A DNA stretch of 8,293 nt from Porphyromonadaceae bacterium (lineage in GTDB: Bacteria; Bacteroidota; Bacteroidia; Bacteroidales; Paludibacteraceae): positions 1 through 8,293 of the forward strand of contig CAJPPQ010000050.1 in NCBI GenBank assembly GCA_905372605.1, given 5' to 3'. The notes beneath the pieces are model-generated. The model did not search any database. It saw only the letters and a list, made by a program, of their open reading frames with translations, and was not told where the DNA came from. Position 1 is the stretch's first letter, and each line of letters opens with the position of its first letter. Shown piece by piece: positions 1-4,858 of this stretch. The translations under genes and the position numbers were made by a program.

Positions 1-38
1 TTGTTCCACTATAACGCTATACTCCTAAAAAAACAGTG

Positions 39-46
39 CAAAAATA
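39..46 (-). promoter_or_regulatory. possible leftward -7 promoter element
   Basis: Read on the minus strand these bases are TATTTTTG, an exact TAnnTTTG match facing the left edge, which would fit a divergent gene just outside the window. No TTTG -33 element lies at the usual distance: the nearest minus-strand TTTG (plus 81-84) is 34 bases away. In AT-rich DNA an 8-mer of this kind also arises by chance. Confidence 0.25.
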
Positions 47-185
47 GTAAATAAGTTTTATTCGATGGGAGGAAATTTTACAAAGTACGGTTTGCCGAGT
101 CTAAGACAAGACTTTGAATGTATGGGGCATTAGCCCATTGTCTGCAAAAAAAATTGGCTTTAGTATATCAAATAAAAGTATCGTT

Positions 186-217
186 TTTGTGTATGTATAA
201 AAAAAACACTATTTTTG
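186..217 (+). promoter_or_regulatory. Bacteroidota-type sigma promoter of the exbB-exbD-exbD-tonB operon
   Basis: A TTTG at 186-189 (-33 element) is followed after 20 bases by TATTTTTG at 210-217, an exact match to the Bacteroidota -7 consensus TAnnTTTG. The spacing fits the family norm. This predicts a transcript start near 222-226 and a 5' leader of roughly 95 nt before the exbB ATG. It is the only well-formed promoter of this type found ahead of the operon. The start site itself is inferred. Confidence 0.7.
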
Positions 218-319
218 CAGCCTGAAATGGATTGCCCCCATTAGTGGCTCTGTTTTATAATCGAGAAAAGTAGAATATCTAAGAATATAAATTTATAATT
301 TTAAAATAAAAAGATTTTT

Positions 320-1132
320 ATGGAAAACCAAAAGCAAACAACAAAGAAAGGGATCAAAAAGTCTCGTGGCGTCAACGCATCAATTGTGATTTTAGTATGT
401 CTAATATTGGCAGTATTGTTCTTCCGTTACGTATTGGGAAATGCATCTAACTTCGAAGACGGCAATATCGACAATCACCCGCTCAACCTTCTCGGTACTA
501 TGTACAAAGGTGGATTTGTGGTACCTATTATTTTGACATTGTTGCTTACAGTGATTGTTATTTCGGTCGAAAGATTTTTTGCTCTCAACAAAGCAAAAGG
601 TAAAGGCAACTTGATAAAGTTCGTAGCCGAAGTCAAAGAAGAACTCACCAAAGGCAATATCGATGCCGCTCAGAAATTGTGCGACAAACAGCAAGGTTCC
701 GTAGCCGCTATCGTAGATGCAGGTTTGACAAAATACCGCGAAGTAGAATCGCTCAACGTAGCTAACGAAATAAAGATACAAGCTATAAAAGACGAAATCG
801 AAGAAGCTACCGCAATACAGCTGCCATCGATGCAGCAAAATCTGCCTATCGTAGCTACTATATCTACTCTGGGTACTCTTATGGGACTTTTCGGTACTGT
901 ATTGGGTATGATTCGTGCATTTCAGGCTCTTGCCGGTGCGGGTGGTGTAGACTCTATGGCTCTTTCGGTAGGTATCTCGGAAGCTCTTGTAAATACTGCT
1001 TCGGGTATTGCTACCGGTGCTTTGGCTATCATATCTTACGCTTTCTATAGCGGCAAGGTCGACAATATGACTTATGCTATCGAAGAGGTAAGTTTCGCTT
1101 TGGCTCAAACTTATTCGGAAACGCATAAATAA
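320..1132 (+). CDS. exbB: ExbB/TolQ/MotA-family proton channel subunit of the TonB energising complex
   Basis: Inner-membrane subunit that with ExbD forms the proton-driven motor powering TonB and outer-membrane TonB-dependent receptors. The 270-residue protein has a basic cytoplasmic N-terminus and hydrophobic segments at about 20-40, 64-87, 174-200 and 218-243. A cytoplasmic helical stretch (about 90-170) separates the second and third. The family signature is clear: the segment around 184-200 contains GLFGTVLGM, and the segment around 221-240 contains EALVNTASGIATG. T193 and T226 align by eye with the conserved pore threonines of E. coli ExbB (T148, T181). The extra N-terminal helix is usual in Bacteroidota ExbB. 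TolQ or MotA is less likely because two exbD genes and tonB follow directly. This is the first gene of the operon, preceded by an A/T-rich leader with no Shine-Dalgarno sequence; the first ATG is used. Confidence 0.93.
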   Translation: MENQKQTTKKGIKKSRGVNASIVILVCLILAVLFFRYVLGNASNFEDGNIDNHPLNLLGTMYKGGFVVPIILTLLLTVIVISVERFFALNKAKGKGNLIKFVAEVKEELTKGNIDAAQKLCDKQQGSVAAIVDAGLTKYREVESLNVANEIKIQAIKDEIEEATAIQLPSMQQNLPIVATISTLGTLMGLFGTVLGMIRAFQALAGAGGVDSMALSVGISEALVNTASGIATGALAIISYAFYSGKVDNMTYAIEEVSFALAQTYSETHK

Positions 1133-1166
1133 TTATATCAGCTTACTTATTTTTAAGATTATTTCC

Positions 1167-1199
1167 GAAATAGAAAAATCATTGATGTTTTTCGATTTC
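1167..1199 (+). repeat. AT-rich inverted repeat (hairpin) between exbB and exbD1
   Basis: GAAATAGAAAAA (1167-1178) can pair with TTTTTCGATTTC (1188-1199), giving 11 of 12 base pairs around a 9-base loop. It sits in the 85-base gap between the exbB stop and the exbD1 ATG, the longest gap inside the operon. It has little GC pairing and no T-tract after it, so it does not resemble an intrinsic terminator. A role in mRNA processing or in protecting the exbB 3' end is possible but inferred. Confidence 0.5.
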
Positions 1200-1217
1200 A
1201 AAGACATACGATAATTT

Positions 1218-1895
1218 ATGGGAAAAGTAAAGGTAAAAAAACAGAGTACGTTCATCGATATGACTGCGATGAGTGATGTTACTGTGCTGTTGCTTACTTT
1301 CTTTATGCTTACCTCTACATTCGTGCAGAAAGAGCCTATTACGGTAAATACGCCTGCATCGGTATCGGAGGTGAAAGTGCCGGAACAAAATACGGTTACT
1401 ATCCTTGTGGATAAGGACGGTAAAATATTCCTTGCAATGGACAATCCGGACGAATTGGAAAGGACAGCCGAACTCGTAGCATCACACTACAATATTACTT
1501 TTACACCTGAACAAAAAAACGCTATTCGTAGGCTTACCTCTTTTGGAGTACCTATCAGAGAGTTCCCTGCATATTTGGACAAGACTGTAGAGAAACAGGA
1601 CGCATATATGCAAGAACAACTCAAAGTGCCAAACAATCCGCACATAGGTATCCCTAACCAAGAGTCGGAAGAGCCTGCAGCCGAAGGTAGCAATACTATC
1701 GACCCCAAAAATGAATTTAAGATTTGGATAGATAGTGCTACCAAAGGAAAAGCTATCGGGGCAGTGAAATTGGCTATAAAAGCCGATAAGACTACCGACT
1801 ATCAGGTTGTAAAGAAAGTAATAAGCGATTTGAGAGATTTGCACAAGAACGAATATCTTTTGGTAACTAATTTGAGGACTGCCTCATCAAACTAA
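1218..1895 (+). CDS. exbD: ExbD/TolR-family biopolymer transporter, first paralogue
   Basis: Inner-membrane partner of ExbB with one transmembrane helix and a periplasmic domain. The 225-residue protein has a short basic N-terminus and a helix at about 18-36. Asp20, in the segment FIDMTAMSDVTVLLLTFF, sits at the position of the essential proton-carrying Asp25 of E. coli ExbD. The periplasmic fold starts with strands at about 40-75 (TVTILVDKDGKIFLAM) and ends with the typical ExbD C-terminus at about 181-220 (LAIKADKTTDYQVVKKVI). Between them lies an unusually long hydrophilic region (about 85-170) that E. coli ExbD (about 140 aa) lacks. It lies 85 bases after exbB and 31 bases before a second exbD; the two proteins differ throughout except in the membrane motif. 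The upstream gene has the ExbB pattern and tonB follows, so a TolR role is less likely. Confidence 0.9.
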   Translation: MGKVKVKKQSTFIDMTAMSDVTVLLLTFFMLTSTFVQKEPITVNTPASVSEVKVPEQNTVTILVDKDGKIFLAMDNPDELERTAELVASHYNITFTPEQKNAIRRLTSFGVPIREFPAYLDKTVEKQDAYMQEQLKVPNNPHIGIPNQESEEPAAEGSNTIDPKNEFKIWIDSATKGKAIGAVKLAIKADKTTDYQVVKKVISDLRDLHKNEYLLVTNLRTASSN

Positions 1896-1926
1896 TATTA
1901 CTAATTTTAATAAAAAGTACAAGAAT

Positions 1927-2622
1927 ATGTCAGAAGTACAAGTGAAAGATGAAGGTGGGAAGAAAAAGGGAAGGCAGAAAAAGCAGGTACTAAGGGTCGA
2001 TTTCACTCCTATGGTGGATATGAATATGTTGCTTATAACCTTCTTTATGTTCTGTACGACACTACTCAAACCTCAGGTGATGAATATCACTATGCCGGCA
2101 AAAGACAAAGTAAAAGAAGGAGAAGGTACTGAATTCAGAGCTTCTACGGCTCTCACTATCTTACTCGGCGACAACAACGATATTTATTACTACGAAGGTA
2201 AGCCTACGGAAGAAAACTGGAACGATACCGCTTTCTTGAAACGTACCACGTACAACCAAGACGGTATACGTGCCATACTGATGAGGAAAAATGATGGAAC
2301 GTATCAAAAGATACAGGAACTAAAAGAGAAGCGTAGTAAAGGACAGATAAGCGAGAAGTATTTTACCGAGCAGGTACAGGAGATACAAACAGATGCAAAC
2401 AAGAATCTTAAGATAGCTCCAAACGTATTGATAAAACCTTCGGACAAGTCGTCGTATAAAAATATGGTAGATGCTCTTGACGAAATGTTGGTATGCAATA
2501 TAGGATTCTATCAGATAGCCGAGCTTACAGACAATGAAAGAGCTCTTTTGTATCTGAAATCGAATAGAACCAAACCCGACTATCTTACCAAAGCTCAAAA
2601 GGAATCTCTCGGTATTAAATAA
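1927..2622 (+). CDS. exbD: ExbD/TolR-family biopolymer transporter, second paralogue
   Basis: Second ExbD-type subunit, 231 residues. A strongly basic N-terminus (residues 7-23, rich in Lys/Arg) precedes a helix at about 29-48 with the family motif VDFTPMVDMNMLLITFF. Asp31 is the expected proton-carrying residue, and the T-P pair before it matches canonical ExbD better than the first paralogue does. The periplasmic region begins with NITMPAKDK. It contains a long, lysine- and glutamate-rich probably helical insert (about 108-165) and returns to the ExbD fold at about 166-200 (VLIKPSDKSSYKNMVDALD). The C-terminal 30 residues extend beyond the usual end. It starts 31 bases after exbD1 and ends 20 bases before tonB, so co-transcription is very likely. 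Whether both ExbDs join one complex or serve separate ones cannot be read from sequence. Confidence 0.9.
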   Translation: MSEVQVKDEGGKKKGRQKKQVLRVDFTPMVDMNMLLITFFMFCTTLLKPQVMNITMPAKDKVKEGEGTEFRASTALTILLGDNNDIYYYEGKPTEENWNDTAFLKRTTYNQDGIRAILMRKNDGTYQKIQELKEKRSKGQISEKYFTEQVQEIQTDANKNLKIAPNVLIKPSDKSSYKNMVDALDEMLVCNIGFYQIAELTDNERALLYLKSNRTKPDYLTKAQKESLGIK

Positions 2623-2642
2623 CTATTAAAAAGATTGTAAGT

Positions 2643-3479
2643 ATGGCAAAAGATTTTGATTTACAGTCGCCGCAATGGCTCGAAATTCTTTTCGAAGGCA
2701 AAAATAAACGTTACGGTGCATACCAGTTGAGAGACGATTCGTCGAATCGACACATTAAGTCGTTGATAGTGGTAATCGTGCTTGGACTTGCAGCTATCTT
2801 TCTACCGGATATCATAGAGAATATGATTTTAAGTCAGAAGACGGTCGCACAAGACGAGGCTTTCGCTCAGACGGAATTCAATACCACCCAAGAGCAGAAG
2901 AAGCCCGACGAACCACAAGAAATGGATATACCGCAAGAGACTCAGGTGATACTCGCCAAGTCTATTATGGTTACTGAGGCAAGGGTAGTAGACGATAAAG
3001 ATATTCAAGACCAGAACCTTGCTCAGGCAAACGATGCTCTGAAAGACCTCGATGCCGTAATAGCCACGAAGACGGTCGAAGACGGTACTACCGACGGAAG
3101 CGGGTTCAACCCCGACGACTACAAGCAGGTGGTGGAAACTACCAATACCGATGACGACAAAAAAGTCTATACTTGGGTGCAAGTAAAGCCTTCTTTTCCT
3201 GGCGGTGAAGAGGCTCGTCTGAAATGGTTGAAGGAAAACCTCGAATATCCGCAACAGGCAGTTGCCGACGAAATACAGGGACTTGTACAGGTAGGTTTCG
3301 TCGTAGAGAAAGACGGTTCGATTACCGACGTAAGGGTGGTACAGAGTGCTCACTCCACACTCGACAGAGAGGCTATCCGTTTGGTGAAGGCTATGCCTAA
3401 ATGGATTCCCGGTAAGCAAAACGGTAATACCGTTAGAGCTTATTTCACTCAACCGATACGTTTCGTACTTAGAAACTAA
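2643..3479 (+). CDS. tonB: TonB energy transducer with C-terminal TonB domain
   Basis: Links the ExbB/ExbD motor to outer-membrane receptors by binding their TonB boxes. The 278-residue protein has a cytoplasmic N-terminus with the Bacteroidota TonB motif NKRYGAYQLR (21-30) and one membrane helix at about 40-57. A His37 lies just before this helix. The spanning linker (about 60-180) is acidic and Asp/Gln/Thr-rich, with only a short Pro-containing stretch (87-98), not the long Pro-Lys/Pro-Glu repeats of E. coli TonB. The C-terminal TonB domain starts around FPGG (185-188). It continues with YPQQAV, GLVQVGFVVEKDGSI and DREAIRLVKAMPKWIPGK, and ends in FTQPIRFVL, the classic TonB_C pattern. It starts 20 bases after exbD2 and lies 13 bases upstream of a small membrane-protein gene. 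Confidence 0.93.
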   Translation: MAKDFDLQSPQWLEILFEGKNKRYGAYQLRDDSSNRHIKSLIVVIVLGLAAIFLPDIIENMILSQKTVAQDEAFAQTEFNTTQEQKKPDEPQEMDIPQETQVILAKSIMVTEARVVDDKDIQDQNLAQANDALKDLDAVIATKTVEDGTTDGSGFNPDDYKQVVETTNTDDDKKVYTWVQVKPSFPGGEEARLKWLKENLEYPQQAVADEIQGLVQVGFVVEKDGSITDVRVVQSAHSTLDREAIRLVKAMPKWIPGKQNGNTVRAYFTQPIRFVLRN

Positions 3480-3492
3480 GATACCTCTCTCT

Positions 3493-3699
3493 ATGCAAAA
3501 ATACGACGGCAAAGCTCTAGCACTCGTAATATTCGAGTCGGTAATGGCAGTCTTTTATCTTGTTGCAGGTGTGTCGTTACTGGTTTGGGAGAGAGCTGAG
3601 GTTTTAATACAGTTTAAGACTATTCGTATAATTGTGGGAGTGGTGATATTGCTTTATGGCATCTTCAGAGTTTATAGAGCGATAAGGAAAATATTTTAA
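3493..3699 (+). CDS. small two-helix membrane protein of unknown function
   Basis: A 68-residue product that I do not recognise as a named family. It has two hydrophobic segments, at about 8-31 (ALVIFESVMAVFYLVAGVSL) and about 42-58 (IRIIVGVVILLYGIFRVY). A short polar turn containing WERAE separates them, and the C-terminus is basic (RAIRKIF). The ends suggest a helical hairpin in the inner membrane with both termini on the cytoplasmic side. The start lies only 13 bases after the tonB stop, and an intrinsic terminator follows the stop, so it reads as the last gene of the TonB operon. Being real rather than spurious is supported by this tight spacing, by its membrane-like composition, and by its fit between tonB and the terminator. 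A role as an accessory subunit of the TonB motor is only inferred. Confidence 0.75.
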   Translation: MQKYDGKALALVIFESVMAVFYLVAGVSLLVWERAEVLIQFKTIRIIVGVVILLYGIFRVYRAIRKIF

Positions 3700-3724
3700 T
3701 AAAAGAGTAAAATTGATTTTTTTG

Positions 3725-3768
3725 TGATACCGATTATATCTATTGGGTAGTCGGTATCATTTTATTTT
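3725..3768 (+). terminator. intrinsic terminator after the TonB operon
   Basis: GATACCGATT (3726-3735) pairs with AGTCGGTATC (3749-3758) as a 10-base-pair stem with one G-T wobble. It is extended by T3725-A3759, with a loop of 13 bases. The tract ATTTTATTTT (3759-3768) follows at once. It lies 25 bases after the small membrane-protein gene and 30 bases before the PstS-like gene, so it should end most operon transcripts before that gene. Confidence 0.8.
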
Positions 3769-3797
3769 AGATAAATACACGTTTAAATATCGAAACT

Positions 3798-4733
3798 ATG
3801 TATCGGACAATACTTACTATAACCTTAATTTCTATTGTTGCATTCGGGTGCCGACACAAGCAGGCCGACAGCGACGATACGCTTGTATCGGGAGTGATAG
3901 CTATCGCTGCCGACGAGAATATGCAAAATATAGTAGAGGCAGAGCTCGACGTTTTTTCTGTGCATTATCCCGAAGCGTTCGTATTTCCTAAGTATCTCGA
4001 AGAGAAGGAAGCTATCCGCCACCTTATCGACGACTCGGTGAAGCTCATTGTCGTAGGCAGAGACCTCGATAGCAGAGAGAGAGAGCTATTGCCTAAGACA
4101 CGTGTGGTACGAAAATACCCTTTCGGCTACGAGGGAATAGCTTTCATCATCAATAAACAAAATACCGACAGCATACTGAGCCCTAAACAGATAAAACAGC
4201 TAATAATGGGGCAGATAAACAGTTGGAAAGAGATAAACAAAAACTCGCCTCTCGGTACGGTGAAGATATTTTTCGTCGATAAGAGCAATGGCGTTATGCG
4301 TTACATATCAGACTCTATCACACGGGGGTCGCAAGATGTATCGAAGCACTTCTACGTCGTCGGCGAGGGGCAAAACATCTTCGATAAGATAGCCGAAGAC
4401 CCAAATAATATCGGGATAGTCGGTATGAACCAGTTTGGCAACGTCAATTCGGTGCAGTACGAGTCAAATAGCAGCAAGGTGCGTATAGTAAGGATTTCGA
4501 AAGATGACAAGGCAACTCTCTCAGACAGCTATCTGCCCTATGCAGGCGACGTCTACAACGGCAATTACCCATTTTGGCGTCCGCTCTATGTGATTATATC
4601 AGAATCGCGAGAAGGACTTGCGAGGGGCTTATGTTTTTTCCTCACACAACAAATAGGACAGAAAGTAGTACTCAAAGCGGGAATTATGCCTATCACCGAT
4701 GTACACAAGACTATGACGCGTTGGGACGAATAA
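3798..4733 (+). CDS. PstS-like periplasmic-binding lipoprotein
   Basis: Predicted lipid-anchored periplasmic protein of the PstS/PBP-like class. The 311-residue product has a signal sequence ending in VAFGC, with Cys18 as the likely lipidated residue; the lipobox is non-canonical (Ala at -3, Phe at -2). The mature part follows the PstS order. It has a first-lobe strand (SGVIAIAADENM, 31-42), a hinge strand with GYEGIAFIINK (110-120), and ILSPKQIKQLIMGQINSWKEI (126-146), the counterpart of the PstS segment before its Trp. Later come IGIVGM (205-210), NGNYPFWRPLYVII (254-267) and a C-terminal GIMPI. The usual phosphate-loop SGT is replaced by DKSNGVMRY (161-169), so phosphate binding is uncertain. 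No pstC, pstA or pstB is visible. It follows the TonB operon terminator by 30 bases and has no clear promoter of its own. PstS-family proteins near TonB genes occur in Bacteroidales; the substrate is unknown. Confidence 0.85.
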   Translation: MYRTILTITLISIVAFGCRHKQADSDDTLVSGVIAIAADENMQNIVEAELDVFSVHYPEAFVFPKYLEEKEAIRHLIDDSVKLIVVGRDLDSRERELLPKTRVVRKYPFGYEGIAFIINKQNTDSILSPKQIKQLIMGQINSWKEINKNSPLGTVKIFFVDKSNGVMRYISDSITRGSQDVSKHFYVVGEGQNIFDKIAEDPNNIGIVGMNQFGNVNSVQYESNSSKVRIVRISKDDKATLSDSYLPYAGDVYNGNYPFWRPLYVIISESREGLARGLCFFLTQQIGQKVVLKAGIMPITDVHKTMTRWDE

Positions 4734-4757
4734 CACAAAGTAATTATAAAAAGCAAG

Positions 4758-4773
4758 ATAAATAACTATTTAT
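4758..4773. repeat. AT-only palindrome upstream of feoB
   Basis: ATAAATA (4758-4764) and TATTTAT (4767-4773) form a perfect 7-base inverted repeat around AC. It lies 85 bases before the feoB start and 25 bases after the upstream stop. The position and symmetry would suit a dimeric regulator's operator, but it matches the classical Fur box poorly and AT-rich palindromes are common by chance. Confidence 0.3.
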
Positions 4774-4858
4774 GGTGATTGACAGACAGAGTTTACAATG
4801 TTAACTTCGTGAGTTTTGTCGCGTTGTTTACTATAAAAAGAAAGATACAAGATATATT

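Larger units (their letters stand above)
1..319. other. non-coding leader region upstream of exbB
   Basis: No convincing gene is present in these bases. The stretch is AT-rich and holds the exbB operon promoter (186-217), about 100 bases of predicted 5' untranslated leader, and a possible minus-strand promoter element near the left edge. It also contains two short inverted repeats: AGTCT/AGACT (98-102 with 109-113) and GGGC/GCCC around ATTA (125-136). Both lie upstream of the predicted transcription start, so they are not in the exbB leader RNA. Neither has a T-tract right after it, so neither looks like a terminator. The start of exbB is preceded by an A/T-only leader without a Shine-Dalgarno sequence. 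Confidence 0.7.

Noticed and set aside
65..133. Small open frame of 22 codons starting with ATG in the leader region
   Set aside because: It lies upstream of the predicted exbB transcript start, has no promoter of its own, and its sequence suggests no signal peptide, membrane helix or leader-peptide pattern.
122..138. GGGC/GCCC hairpin as a terminator of an upstream gene
   Set aside because: The stem is only four clean base pairs, and the following bases are not a T-tract. No coding frame leads into it from the left.
401..1126. Long antisense open frame (241 codons) opposite exbB
   Set aside because: The plus-strand frame encodes an unmistakable ExbB. The antisense product is rich in Ser, Tyr and Cys and has no recognisable domain, as expected for a shadow frame.
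320..2622. Tol-Pal system (TolQ-TolR) instead of ExbB-ExbD
   Set aside because: tonB follows directly in the same operon, and no tolA, tolB or pal is visible.
2829..3512. Long antisense open frame (227 codons) opposite tonB
   Set aside because: It mirrors the codon pattern of tonB, has no recognisable fold and overlaps both tonB and the start of the next gene.
3743..3991. Alternative plus-strand frame overlapping the start of the PstS-like gene
   Set aside because: It begins inside the terminator loop and overlaps a gene with a clear signal peptide and PstS-like fold. Its own product is Arg/Tyr/Cys-rich with no domain.
4779..4807. E. coli-like sigma-70 promoter before feoB (TTGACA, 17-base spacer, TAACTT)
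   Set aside because: The -35 matches, but the -10 matches only three of six bases, and the Bacteroidota primary sigma factor does not use this consensus.
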